Shown: positions 17,042 to 25,806 of the stretch, in pieces | Layout of the letters: the number at the start of each line of letters is the position of its first letter | How positions within the stretch are numbered: the stretch's first letter is position 1 | DNA from: JALEFZ01 sp039817415 | GTDB lineage: Bacteria; Bacteroidota; Bacteroidia; J057 | Length of the DNA: 64,000 bases | Direction: 5' to 3' | NCBI GenBank assembly: GCA_039817415.1 | Contig: JBCBVV010000013.1 | Span: forward strand, 92,015 to 156,014 | The notes under the pieces: model-generated | Database searches by the model: none | What the model was told of the DNA's origin: nothing | What the model saw: only the letters and a program-made list of their open reading frames with translations | Translations under genes and position numbers: made by a program

Positions 17042-18082
17042 CTAATCCTTATTATTATGCAATTGCTCCAGTTGTGCGATTCTTTTATTCAATTCCTCCA
17101 ACTTTCGAAAGAGAACTTCAGATTTTAATTGTTGCCTAAATGGTTGAATCGGAGAACCCCTGAACGCCTGCCCTTGCTTTTTGATGGAACGATTTACGCC
17201 AGATTGAGCATCAATTTTGGTTTGGTCTGCAATATTCAGATGTCCAACAATACCCACTTGGCCACCGATCATAACATATTTTCCCAATTTAGTGCTTCCA
17301 GCTATTCCAGCTTGGGCCGCAATAACGGTATTTTCTCCTATTTCCACATTATGCGCGAGCTGAACAAGGTTATCTATTTTTGCGCCTTTTTTGACAAGGG
17401 TAGAGCCCAATGTAGCTCTGTCTAAGGTCGCATTAGCACCTACCTCGACTTCATCTTCCAAAACTACATTTCCCAGTTGAGGAATTTTTTGGAAGGTACC
17501 ATCTTCTTTAGGGGCGAATCCGAAGCCATCACTTCCGATTACAGCACCAGCGTGGATGATACAATCGTTGCCTACTATACATTCGTGATAAATGCTTACT
17601 TGAGGATGAATAACTGAATTCTTGCCCACTTGGACTTTTTCTCCTATGTAAACAAAGGGAAAAATTTTTGCCCCCTTTTCTACTACTGCTTCGGCTCCAA
17701 TGTAGGCGAAAGGTCCTACGAATACATCCTCTCCAACCTTAGCCGAAGGATGTACGAAAGCTTGAGCATCAATGCCTGATTTGGTATTGTTTTGATTCTG
17801 AAGTTGGCTTACCGCTTGCATCAACATTGTAAAGGCTGCGTAAGGGTCATCTACGCGAAGAAGAGTGGCCGAAATGTGATGCTTAGGCACAAAATCGTTT
17901 GAAACGATGACGGCGCTAGCTGCTGTCTGGTAAATGAAGGACTCATATTTCATGTTTGCCAAAAAGGAGAGACTTCCTTCATGCCCTTCTTCTATTTTGG
18001 AAATAGTATGAAGTTCGAGGGTTTCATCTCCCTCTATGTTAGCATTGATTAACTCAGCAACTTGCCTAATGGGCCACTTCAT
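17042..18082 (-). CDS. lpxD: UDP-3-O-(3-hydroxyacyl)glucosamine N-acyltransferase LpxD
   Basis: LpxD adds the second acyl chain in lipid A synthesis. The 346-residue protein has the N-terminal uridine-binding domain (~1-105), then hexapeptide repeats with GSDGFGFAPKEDGTFQKIPQLGNV, the catalytic His in LAHNVEIG, and a C-terminal helix with FRKLEELNKRIAQLEQL. Length and motifs are normal. It precedes lpxC-fabZ by 15 bases in the usual Bacteroidota order and follows the dihydroorotase-like gene by about 56 bases. Confidence 0.95.
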   Translation of the reverse strand: MKWPIRQVAELINANIEGDETLELHTISKIEEGHEGSLSFLANMKYESFIYQTAASAVIVSNDFVPKHHISATLLRVDDPYAAFTMLMQAVSQLQNQNNTKSGIDAQAFVHPSAKVGEDVFVGPFAYIGAEAVVEKGAKIFPFVYIGEKVQVGKNSVIHPQVSIYHECIVGNDCIIHAGAVIGSDGFGFAPKEDGTFQKIPQLGNVVLEDEVEVGANATLDRATLGSTLVKKGAKIDNLVQLAHNVEIGENTVIAAQAGIAGSTKLGKYVMIGGQVGIVGHLNIADQTKIDAQSGVNRSIKKQGQAFRGSPIQPFRQQLKSEVLFRKLEELNKRIAQLEQLHNNKD

Positions 18083-18138
18083 TCGAAAAATTGAATTAAT
18101 TGGAGGTAAAAGTAGGTCATATGTGAAGCTTTGTCAAT

Positions 18139-19434
18139 TTAATTTCGGCTAAGCCATTGACCATTGACAAAGATACCTTCGATTTTCCCCTTGAGCGTCT
18201 GTCCCAATAGGGGTGAATTTTTAGCCCTGGAAGGGATATCTCCTGAATTAAATATCCATTCTTTATCAGGATCAAACATAGTCAATTCAGCTACCGAACC
18301 TATATTAATGTGTGGGATATCCAATTGAAGGATTTTCCTGGGGTTAATGGCGATTTTTTCAATAATCTCCGACCAGGATAATATGCTTTTACCTATCAGA
18401 CTTGTATTCAAGGTATGCAAGAAGGTTTGTAATCCTAGCATCCCTGCTTCTGCCAAGGGAAATTCGAGTTGCTTTTCCTCTATGCCTTGTGCCCTATGAC
18501 CCGTCGTTAGGACATCGACAGTTCCTTGCTTGGTATGGTTCAGTAATTCTTGAATCTGCTTTTTACTTCTCAAAGGCGGAATTACCTTCAGATTTGTATC
18601 AAAACTAACCAATTCCTCTTCAGAGAAATGAAGGTAGTAGGCTGGCATACCAACGCTAAGTGATAATTCCTCTTTCTTGCGGGCCAATTCATCTAATACT
18701 TTAGGAGAAGATACCGGCTGAACATGCATTTTGCCTTCTTCGTAGGCAAGGATTTCTAGGTCTCTAAGAAGTGAGGAAGTCTCTGCGACTTCTGGTATGG
18801 GGACCATTCCTAACTGAAGGGACATGATCCCTTCATTGATTTGCCCGTCATGCATCAGGTTAGCAGACATCGTATGGTGGATCATCAAGCCATCAAAGGA
18901 TCGCATGTATCTCAGTGCTCTCCCTAATAACTCTTCCCGCTGAATGGGATGTATACCATCTGTAAATGCCAGTGCTCCATGAGTATGCATTTCATACAAT
19001 TCGGCTAGTTCTTTGCCCTTGTTGTGCTCGCTGACACAACCCGTGAAGTGTATATTCAGGGGTAGGTGCTGACTCTGCTGCTTTAGACTTTGTAATGGAA
19101 TAGCTTTATCAATGACAGGATCAGTATTAGGATAACAAAGAATGCTGGTGAATCCTCCCTTGAAAGCTGCTTCAGCTAATTCATTCAAGTTTTCCTTGAA
19201 TTCAAATCCTGGTGTATTCAAATGGACCTCCATATCCATCCAGCCAGGAGAAACCATGGTATGTTTTCCTTCAAAAGATTTTAGTGGCAAATGTTCAGCA
19301 GGATGCTCGGATTGAATATCACTGATTACACCTGATTCATTTATGTGAATGAAAACAGTTTGAAGATGAAAGGGACTATTAGGATCAATGACCTTAAGCG
19401 GTCCATACCAGCTAGCTTCTGTAGGTTTACCCAT
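18139..19434 (-). CDS. Dihydroorotase-like protein lacking metal ligands
   Basis: The 431-residue protein aligns along its length with multifunctional-type dihydroorotases: VSPGWMDMEVHLNTPG, GFTSILCYPNTDPV, NLKVIPPLRS and a C-terminal TMFDPD block. The catalytic positions are not kept. The HxH of active enzymes is EVH, the PHH stretch is PAYY, and the TDHAPH metal motif is TTGHRAQ. It is therefore probably inactive as a dihydroorotase and may be a structural partner or have another role, as known for pseudo-dihydroorotases that pair with aspartate transcarbamoylase. It sits seven bases downstream of the BatA-like gene and ahead of lpxD. Confidence 0.82.
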   Translation of the reverse strand: MGKPTEASWYGPLKVIDPNSPFHLQTVFIHINESGVISDIQSEHPAEHLPLKSFEGKHTMVSPGWMDMEVHLNTPGFEFKENLNELAEAAFKGGFTSILCYPNTDPVIDKAIPLQSLKQQSQHLPLNIHFTGCVSEHNKGKELAELYEMHTHGALAFTDGIHPIQREELLGRALRYMRSFDGLMIHHTMSANLMHDGQINEGIMSLQLGMVPIPEVAETSSLLRDLEILAYEEGKMHVQPVSSPKVLDELARKKEELSLSVGMPAYYLHFSEEELVSFDTNLKVIPPLRSKKQIQELLNHTKQGTVDVLTTGHRAQGIEEKQLEFPLAEAGMLGLQTFLHTLNTSLIGKSILSWSEIIEKIAINPRKILQLDIPHINIGSVAELTMFDPDKEWIFNSGDIPSRAKNSPLLGQTLKGKIEGIFVNGQWLSRN

Positions 19435-19441
19435 GAAGGTG

Positions 19442-21505
19442 TCAGTTTAAGCGCAATTTGATCACAAGGATTTCCAGGATCAAAAACAAAATTGCCCCTA
19501 AAATAAAATATTTCCAAAGCGGAATGCCTTCTTGTTCTTCTTGTATCCTACGACTAATCTGCTCAGCCTTGGGTTCCAAAATGCTTACTCCCTCAAGACC
19601 AGTAGCATTGATGAGGTTTTTGAGGTCTTTTTGACTGTTGTAAGCTAATTGGCTCTCCTGATCGGATATGTTGAAAGATATTTTTTTCAGCAGTTGCCCT
19701 TCCTGTTCAATGGTGTAATTCCCTTGCTGTAGTTCGATTCGCGAAAAATTCAATGTAGTGGCACCCCCTTGCACATATTGTTCGGGCGTGAAGCTATTTC
19801 CATTGGGATCTTTCATAATGATGAGATCCTGTGTATTTGAAGTTCTTATTCGCTCTGGTTGGTAACTGCCAATCGTTTGCCCAGTTTCATTGTTACCTGT
19901 CTGGCTCATGATTTGGGTCATGCGAAACATAAGCGGAAGGAAAATAGATTTGACATGTAAGTCTGTCCAATTGTCCCCAGGGAAAATAGTAAAAGTATAC
20001 ATGATCCCAGGTTCTAAGTCTGATTCGACCAAAATGGGCTTCAAGTTTTCAAGGCGAATGATTTGAGTCTGAACCCTTGAATTATTTGTCTTGAAGGGAT
20101 AGTATTTGTAGATATTAGGAGCATCAAATTCTTGATTGTTTTGTGGATCTGTAAAGATACCTTCAAAAATAGGATGGTCCAGTTCAGCTTGATTCGCTTT
20201 TTGACCGCTTTTTATACTAACTGCCTCAGCAAAGGTCCCAATTTTCAGCGAACTCATAAAACTGTTTACAGATTCCAGTTTCATATCATCTCCTGGTATG
20301 AAAAGGACACTTCCTCCGTCGGTTAAAAAGTTTCTGATCTTTTCCTGCAATCCACTTGTGAGGTCTTTGATGCCTACCAAGACAATTGATTTGTAATCTG
20401 AAAGGGTAACTGTAGAAGCATTTCGAATGGGAAAAATATCGCTATCGAAGGTTTGGAAAAGATTTTTGTAAAGTAGGTTGACATTATAGGATACCTGGTC
20501 TTCCAGTACCAATACCTTTTCAGACGCTGGGACATACAGGCTAAAGTATCTGTTGTTGTCAAAGTCAATGGGATTGTCATCAATTTGTATTTCTCCACTA
20601 AGCCATCCTGATTCAGTAGGAGTGAAGGTGAGGGACAATTCCTTTTCGGATTGTTTGTCGACATCTGTATTGTTGATGGCGACGACCTTTCCAGCCAATA
20701 CAACCCTTACATTGACATCTTTGATGTTTTCCTCACTGTCATTGGTCAAGCTTAGGCTCATGCTAACTGGCTTCCCTTTCTCCAGAATTTTGGATTCAAT
20801 TTGATGCCCTTTGATATAGACGTTCTTTTGCTCTCTACTTGCCAAGGGAACCAAGCGTACTTGAATACTTGAATCTTGCTTAATCCCTTCCAATTGATCG
20901 GCAATGATGGTAGATTCTTGAAAATCACTCATGACAATCATTTCCATATCTGAGAAACTTGCCTTGGAGAAGATATCCTTTTGTAATTCAAGAATCTCAC
21001 GAAGGGACCGGTCATTCTGCTCGATGGTTAATTCTCCTAAAGCCTCCATCGCCTCTTCCTGTTTCCCATAGGCATAGTTCAGCCTTAGGTTGCTAGAAGG
21101 CATAATCAAGATTTCTGCTTTTTTATTATAGGCCTTGATGATGGTTCTGGCTAGGGAAATAGCTTGTTGGAAATAGTTTCCTTTTTCATTCCCTGCCTTC
21201 ATGCTGTAAGAGTTGTCAATAACGATGGCAATGGACCTACCTGAGTCATTGATCTGTTTATTTTCTTTTAGAATGACGGGTCTAGCAAATGCGCATACAA
21301 GGAGGGCGATGGCGAGTAAGCGAAGAAGAAGTAAAAGCCACTGTTTGAATTTCACCCTTCTTACAACAGTCTTTTTGACTTCCTTAACGAAGGCTACGTT
21401 ACTAAATAAAATTTCCTTCGGGCGCTGAAGATTGAAGAAGTGTACGATAATAGGAACTGAGAGTGCTAACAATCCCCACAGAAGGCCCGGACTAAGAAAT
21501 GTCAT
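19442..21505 (-). CDS. BatA-like protein: two N-terminal membrane anchors, von Willebrand A domain
   Basis: The 687-residue protein opens with the double-anchor domain seen in Bacteroidota Bat-type proteins (LLWGLLALSVPIIVHFF, then LLLLLRLLAIALLVCAFARP). A von Willebrand A domain follows with the metal-site motif DNSYS, then long β-rich extracellular-type sequence and a C-terminal membrane helix (YFILGAILFLILEILVI). The bulk should face the periplasm. Function is unknown; Bat proteins are linked to envelope stress tolerance. It is the first gene of the run into lpxD, lpxC-fabZ and lpxA, and is divergent from the DUF2795 gene. Confidence 0.85.
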   Translation of the reverse strand: MTFLSPGLLWGLLALSVPIIVHFFNLQRPKEILFSNVAFVKEVKKTVVRRVKFKQWLLLLLRLLAIALLVCAFARPVILKENKQINDSGRSIAIVIDNSYSMKAGNEKGNYFQQAISLARTIIKAYNKKAEILIMPSSNLRLNYAYGKQEEAMEALGELTIEQNDRSLREILELQKDIFSKASFSDMEMIVMSDFQESTIIADQLEGIKQDSSIQVRLVPLASREQKNVYIKGHQIESKILEKGKPVSMSLSLTNDSEENIKDVNVRVVLAGKVVAINNTDVDKQSEKELSLTFTPTESGWLSGEIQIDDNPIDFDNNRYFSLYVPASEKVLVLEDQVSYNVNLLYKNLFQTFDSDIFPIRNASTVTLSDYKSIVLVGIKDLTSGLQEKIRNFLTDGGSVLFIPGDDMKLESVNSFMSSLKIGTFAEAVSIKSGQKANQAELDHPIFEGIFTDPQNNQEFDAPNIYKYYPFKTNNSRVQTQIIRLENLKPILVESDLEPGIMYTFTIFPGDNWTDLHVKSIFLPLMFRMTQIMSQTGNNETGQTIGSYQPERIRTSNTQDLIIMKDPNGNSFTPEQYVQGGATTLNFSRIELQQGNYTIEQEGQLLKKISFNISDQESQLAYNSQKDLKNLINATGLEGVSILEPKAEQISRRIQEEQEGIPLWKYFILGAILFLILEILVIKLRLN

Positions 21506-21677
21506 GAAATTTTATTAAAAGATGTAACTGTTATAAGAATCTGTACGTCCCTAACGTACAACATTAATCCAAATTAATAAAAATCTGTCTTTGTGGGCAT
21601 TTGGCAAGACTTGCAAAATCATGAATAAGGCCGCGAAACCATAGATTTTGAGCTTGTTAAAATTGCAAAAACCTGCA

Positions 21678-21707
21678 TTGACATTGGATTATTTTCTTAT
21701 ATATTAG
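21678..21707 (+). promoter_or_regulatory. Candidate Bacteroidota-type promoter
   Basis: TTG at 21678-21680 is followed, after 19 bases, by TATATTAG at 21700-21707. This matches the Bacteroidota arrangement TTTG-N19-TAnnTTTG with mismatches at one position of the -7 box and the first T of the -33 box. It lies 28 bases before the DUF2795 start. Confidence 0.45.
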
Positions 21708-21734
21708 CGGCGTTTAAATTTAACGGTGTAAACT

Positions 21735-21956
21735 ATGTACTGGACTTTGGAGTTGGCGACTTATTTGGAAGATGCACCCTGGCCGGCAACGAGAGACGAA
21801 TTGATTGACTTTGCCCTTAGGTCTGGTGCCCCTATGGAGGTAGTTGAAAATCTGCGTGAACTTCCCGATGAAGATTCTCCCTATGAGAATATCGAGGAGA
21901 TTTGGCCTGATTACCCTTCCAAGGAGGACTTCCTTTTCAACGAGGACGAGTATTAA
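21735..21956 (+). CDS. DUF2795 domain protein
   Basis: The 73-residue acidic protein matches DUF2795 end to end, with MYWTLELATYLEDAPWPATR, ELIDFALRSGAP, EVVENLRELPDED and a final KEDFLFNEDEY. It is strongly conserved in Bacteroidota as a free-standing protein, but no function is known. The stop codon overlaps the start of the ABC ATPase gene by one base (TAATG), so the two are translationally coupled. A candidate promoter lies just upstream. Confidence 0.9.
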   Translation: MYWTLELATYLEDAPWPATRDELIDFALRSGAPMEVVENLRELPDEDSPYENIEEIWPDYPSKEDFLFNEDEY

Positions 21957-22690
21957 TGAATTCGGCAGGAGAGCATGACAATATGTTCTACCACCTTCAG
22001 GAAGTATCTGTAAAGCGGGATAAACGCCTTGTTCTGGATTGTATATCGCTCCGGATGGGTTCCCCCTCAACTATTATTATTGGGGCGAATGGAGGCGGAA
22101 AAACTACCCTGCTCATGACATTGGCAGGCTTGTTACCTTATGCGGGAAAAATCTCTCTGGGTACAAATGAAATATCTTCTTTCCCCCGAAAAAGAATGGC
22201 ACAAATGGTTTCATTTGTGCCTCAGCTTTTTACCCCCTACTTGTCAATTTCCGTTCGAGATTTTATCCTATTAGGTAAATTTCCCAATCTCAATTGGATG
22301 GGACAATTTGACCAAAAGGACAAAGAAGATGTTGACAGGATTCTACAAAGGCTGGAGATAGACCATTTAGCCGCTCAATCCATAGGGAAAACATCTGGCG
22401 GCGAGCTTCGCAAAATTTTACTTGCAAGAGCTATCGCTCAAAACACCCCTTATATACTTATGGATGAGCCCACACAGGGTCTTGATCCCTTGCAGCAACA
22501 AAAATTCTACGGATTGGTTCCCCTCTTATTGGAAGAAAATAAGAAGGTCATCATGGTCGGGCATGATACGTCAGCCGTTCGTTCTGGCCAGTTTGATGTG
22601 GTGGCTATCAGAGGAGGACAGATTTGGTTTGAAGGAAAACCAGATAAACTCCCTACAAACTGGATTGAAGATCTATATAAGCCTTCATGA
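21956..22690 (+). CDS. ABC transporter ATP-binding protein (metal/siderophore-importer type), no adjacent permease
   Basis: The 244-residue protein is a complete nucleotide-binding domain: Walker A GANGGGKTT, Q-loop FVPQLFTPYLSISVRDF, signature TSGGELRKILLARA, Walker B ILMDEPTQGLD, and H-loop VGHD. The spacing and the helical region after the Q-loop resemble FecE/ZnuC-type ATPases, but no permease or binding protein is near. The TAATG start couples it to the DUF2795 gene; an ATG at 21983 is a weaker alternative. Its end overlaps the convergent meaB gene by six bases. Confidence 0.86.
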   Translation: MNSAGEHDNMFYHLQEVSVKRDKRLVLDCISLRMGSPSTIIIGANGGGKTTLLMTLAGLLPYAGKISLGTNEISSFPRKRMAQMVSFVPQLFTPYLSISVRDFILLGKFPNLNWMGQFDQKDKEDVDRILQRLEIDHLAAQSIGKTSGGELRKILLARAIAQNTPYILMDEPTQGLDPLQQQKFYGLVPLLLEENKKVIMVGHDTSAVRSGQFDVVAIRGGQIWFEGKPDKLPTNWIEDLYKPS

Positions 22691-23674
22691 GTTCCTCCAT
22701 GTTTCTATCAAGCTCCGGGCTGCCTGAATAGGGGAAATTTGGCTTGTGTTGATCTGCTCGTAAATTTCCTCCAATTTACCTTCAGCCTGAACCTCCTTAT
22801 AAAATATATCTAGAAGTGATTGTTTGATGCTATCCTCAAACCAGGTCCTCATTTGGAATCTTCTTTGGGCTTCCCAATAGCCATTTTTTTCTAGTTTTTC
22901 ACGATAAGAAGTAAGCATAGACCAAATTTCATCCATGCCTTTTCCTTCTAGGGCGGAAGAAAGAAGTACTTTGGGAGTCCATTCACTTTCTTTCCTAGCA
23001 AATAATCTTAGTGCTTGGGCATAAGTGGCTTTGGCTTCTCTTGCCTTAGGTAAAAAATTCCCATCACTTTTATTAATGGCGATGCTATCAGCCATTTCCA
23101 TAATTCCCTTTTTGATGCCTTGTAATTCATCTCCGGCATTGGGAAGCATCAACAAAAGGAAAAAATCAACCATGTCTCTCACCGCGGTTTCTGATTGTCC
23201 TACGCCCACAGTTTCTACTATGATCACATCAAAGCCAGCGGCTTCACACAGCAACAAGCTTTCTCTTGTCTTGGAAGCTACCCCGCCAAGCGTACCTGAG
23301 GTAGGAGAGGGGCGGATAAAGGCTAAGGGGTGGTGAGAAAGTCTGTTCATCCTTGTTTTGTCTCCTAGGATGCTTCCCTTGCTTTGCTGACTGGAGGGAT
23401 CGATAGCCAAGACTGCTACTCTTATTCCTCTTTCTACTAGTAGAGACCCAAAGCTGTCAATAAAAGTGCTTTTGCCTACCCCAGGTACACCGCTTATCCC
23501 TAGTCTAAAGCTCTTACCCGTAAAAGGCATACATGCTTGAATCAAGTCATCCGCAATCGCTCTGTCTGAGGGGAGGGTGCTTTCAATGAGCGTAATGGCT
23601 CTACCAAGTACAGCCCGGTCTTGCTTGACAATTCCATCTTTGTAGGCTTCCGGTGAGAGGCGCTTTCTTCTCAT
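22685..23674 (-). CDS. meaB: Methylmalonyl-CoA mutase-associated GTPase MeaB
   Basis: The 329-residue protein is a G3E GTPase of the MeaB/ArgK group. It shows the P-loop GVPGVGKST, DPSSQQSKGSILGDKTRM, IIVETVGVGQSE and the guanine-specificity motif NKSDG. MeaB protects and reactivates adenosylcobalamin-dependent methylmalonyl-CoA mutase; the mutase genes are not in this window. It follows the lipoprotein gene by five bases on the same strand. The older label as an arginine transport kinase is not supported. Confidence 0.93.
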   Translation of the reverse strand: MRRKRLSPEAYKDGIVKQDRAVLGRAITLIESTLPSDRAIADDLIQACMPFTGKSFRLGISGVPGVGKSTFIDSFGSLLVERGIRVAVLAIDPSSQQSKGSILGDKTRMNRLSHHPLAFIRPSPTSGTLGGVASKTRESLLLCEAAGFDVIIVETVGVGQSETAVRDMVDFFLLLMLPNAGDELQGIKKGIMEMADSIAINKSDGNFLPKAREAKATYAQALRLFARKESEWTPKVLLSSALEGKGMDEIWSMLTSYREKLEKNGYWEAQRRFQMRTWFEDSIKQSLLDIFYKEVQAEGKLEEIYEQINTSQISPIQAARSLIETWRNS

Positions 23675-23679
23675 GTCTA

Positions 23680-24165
23680 TTATTGAGTCAAGGGAACTTT
23701 GATATAGACCTTTTTCACCATACCATGTCTCCCTCGTGCACCTATGATAAGGGTGTCTTGGGTCGTTTTAATTAATTGGTATTGCTGATTCCAATACACT
23801 TTTTGTGGGGAATTTTCTTCCGGACGATCCTTGAAGTTTTTTCTTTGGTATAAAAAGGAAATGAGGTCTTTTTCAGAGGATACATTCCACTTGCCTTCAT
23901 AGAAGTTATATCTGTCAAACTCGACAAACTCCCCATTGTTAAAAAAGAAGAGACCTGGATTGAAAGTGGTATCTGCATGGATATAGGTTCCTCCATTGTA
24001 AGGATCCAGCATGTAGCATAACTCGTACTTGGCTGCACTAGAGGGCTTATCGATCAATAAATTGGCCGATTGCTTCTTCCCAAGAAGGCCTTTAGCCTTG
24101 GGAGTACAGGCAGTTAAGCCTAAAAAAATAAGTAAAAGCCCTGATAACCAGTATGGTTTATGCAT
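23680..24165 (-). CDS. Lipoprotein of unknown function
   Basis: The 161-residue protein has a lipoprotein signal peptide with lipobox LTAC, then a soluble domain rich in aromatic residues (NNGEFVEFDRYNFYEGKWNV, SFLYQRKNF). The pattern of alternating aromatic and polar residues suggests a β-rich fold similar to lipocalin-like lipoproteins, but I cannot assign a family. It is divergent from the YqiA-type hydrolase (48 bases between starts) and five bases ahead of meaB, with which it probably shares a transcript. Confidence 0.72.
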   Translation of the reverse strand: MHKPYWLSGLLLIFLGLTACTPKAKGLLGKKQSANLLIDKPSSAAKYELCYMLDPYNGGTYIHADTTFNPGLFFFNNGEFVEFDRYNFYEGKWNVSSEKDLISFLYQRKNFKDRPEENSPQKVYWNQQYQLIKTTQDTLIIGARGRHGMVKKVYIKVPLTQ

Positions 24166-24213
24166 CTCCTCTTAATTTTTGACAAAATAATACTGTTTTT
24201 GCTTATTTCAAGC

Positions 24214-24738
24214 ATGCTAAAGGTACTTTACATTCATGGCTTAGATAGCTCGCCTAATTCGGAGAGAATGAATTTTCTTCAAGAACTTGGCCATACAGTC
24301 TTTGCCCTTCATATAGACTATAGAAACGAACCCAAGACACTTGAGTTACTTTCTGCTGAAATAGAAGAAAATGGAATCAACTATATAGTAGGCAGTTCTT
24401 TAGGAGGATATCTGGGGTTTTGGTTATCCGAAAAGTATGATCTCCCAGCCTTATTGTTCAATCCAGCCATGGAAAAAGGGGAAGCTGAAGTGAAACTCGG
24501 AAGCAAGACTACTCGTACCTATTCTCCCAAGTGGATTGTTATTGGAGACCTGGATGATACAGTTGAGCCAGATACTAGCTGGAAGATGCTTTCTTCAATG
24601 TCCAACTCTGACACATGGCTAAGAATGATTCGATGCCAATGGCTTGGGCACCAAATTGACATTCAGACCTACAGGGATAGTTGTTTTTTTGCTGGATTGC
24701 ATCTCAATTCCACTCATGATAGCCAAGGTAAAGTGTAA
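24214..24738 (+). CDS. YqiA/YcfP-type alpha/beta-hydrolase
   Basis: The ~174-residue protein has the short α/β-hydrolase fold of the YqiA group, with LYIHGLDSSPNSER, the nucleophile motif GSSLGGYLGFWL and FNPAME. A late Asp in GDLDDTVEP and the His in WLGHQID complete a triad. These proteins are small cytosolic esterases. I start at the ATG at 24214; a longer start at 24160 would overlap the divergent lipoprotein gene and add a spurious hydrophobic leader. Confidence 0.85.
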   Translation: MLKVLYIHGLDSSPNSERMNFLQELGHTVFALHIDYRNEPKTLELLSAEIEENGINYIVGSSLGGYLGFWLSEKYDLPALLFNPAMEKGEAEVKLGSKTTRTYSPKWIVIGDLDDTVEPDTSWKMLSSMSNSDTWLRMIRCQWLGHQIDIQTYRDSCFFAGLHLNSTHDSQGKV

Positions 24739-24799
24739 CCTTGTTACGCTGCTTCATTTTTATTCTATACCTTCGGCAGAAATCTTGAATGAATAGCAC

Positions 24800-25336
24800 A
24801 TGGATACAATAACTTTGATTGGGGAAATACTCAAGTACGTTCTACCTGCAGCTTTGGTCCTGGTAGGAATTAGGATGGTACAAATGAATCAGGAGAAAAA
24901 GGTAGAAGCTGAGCATAAGCTCAAACTCAGAACTGATGTGATGCGAGACCATTTGCCCTTGAAGCTGGCCGCTTACGAACGAGCTGTTTTGTTTCTGGAA
25001 AGAATTTCTCCTGAGCATTTACTCATGCGTGAGACGGGGGTAGGCATGAACACTGCCCAATACAGATCTTCGTTGATCAAGGATATTAGACAAGAATTTG
25101 AGCATAACTTGGCGCAGCAAATCTATATTCACCCACAGGCTTGGGATGGATTGATTGAGGCTAAGAATTATGCAATTCAAAGCATACTCGAAGAATCTGA
25201 GCAGTTATCTCCAGAATCTAAAGGCCAAGAACTGGCCTCCCGGCTTCTCAATAGGTATTCTAAATTGGAAAATAGTCCTATTAGAAATGCCATTCTGATG
25301 TTAAAAAGTGATATTGGGCAATACTTTTTGGTTTAG
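24800..25336 (+). CDS. Conserved membrane-anchored protein (DUF7935-like)
   Basis: The 178-residue protein has one N-terminal membrane helix (ILKYVLPAALVLVGIRMV) and a cytosolic helical domain with the recognisable stretch LPLKLAAYERAVLFLERISP and later EFEHNLAQQIYI. From memory this pattern corresponds to a Bacteroidota family listed as DUF7935; no function is known. It lies 61 bases after the YqiA-type hydrolase on the same strand and is the last gene before the dnaA upstream region. Confidence 0.72.
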   Translation: MDTITLIGEILKYVLPAALVLVGIRMVQMNQEKKVEAEHKLKLRTDVMRDHLPLKLAAYERAVLFLERISPEHLLMRETGVGMNTAQYRSSLIKDIRQEFEHNLAQQIYIHPQAWDGLIEAKNYAIQSILEESEQLSPESKGQELASRLLNRYSKLENSPIRNAILMLKSDIGQYFLV

Positions 25337-25806
25337 GAGAAATACGATTTGCTAATTTTTTTTGCAACCCTCTCTTTTTTTTATCGTAGAAATATAACAT
25401 GCGGTAGTATAGTCGCATATCACCTGATTTTGGAAAGTCATGAGCGACCGACCAGTTTCAGGTAATCAATACCAATAATTGAATTAAAATTTTTGTATTT
25501 GAATTTTAATTTAATGTTATGAGGTCAATGTGCTTGTTTTCAGTGCTTTATCTGGATATTATTAGGGCGTTCTGATATTTCATAACATTTACTTAAAGGC
25601 AAATTACCTGTTTTTGAAGCAGTTATGGTAAGTATTTGGTAAACAGCCGCCTAGTGTGGTTTTGAGGATTCTGTAAAAAAAATATGTTACACAACTTTTT
25701 TTTTCAATAATAAATTGAGACTTTTATCCTTACGCCAAAGGGAAAAAGGCAATATTATTCTGTTTTTTTAGTTTTTTATACAAACACTTTTAGCCAAGGT
25801 GAAATA
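25337..25806. other. dnaA upstream region with inverted repeats
   Basis: I see no match to the DnaA box TTATCCACA; TGTTACACA near 25685 is the closest. Two inverted repeats stand out. TTGAATTAAAATT (25479-25491) pairs with AATTTTAATTTAA (25502-25514) over 13 bases with one G-T. ATCACCTGATTTTGG (from about 25419) imperfectly mirrors the ACCAGTTTCAGGTAAT block near 25451-25466. The region is AT-rich with several T runs. Confidence 0.5.

Noticed and set aside
25337..25806. oriC next to dnaA
   Set aside because: No DnaA-box cluster could be read; the inverted repeats alone are not enough, so I report it only as a region to check.
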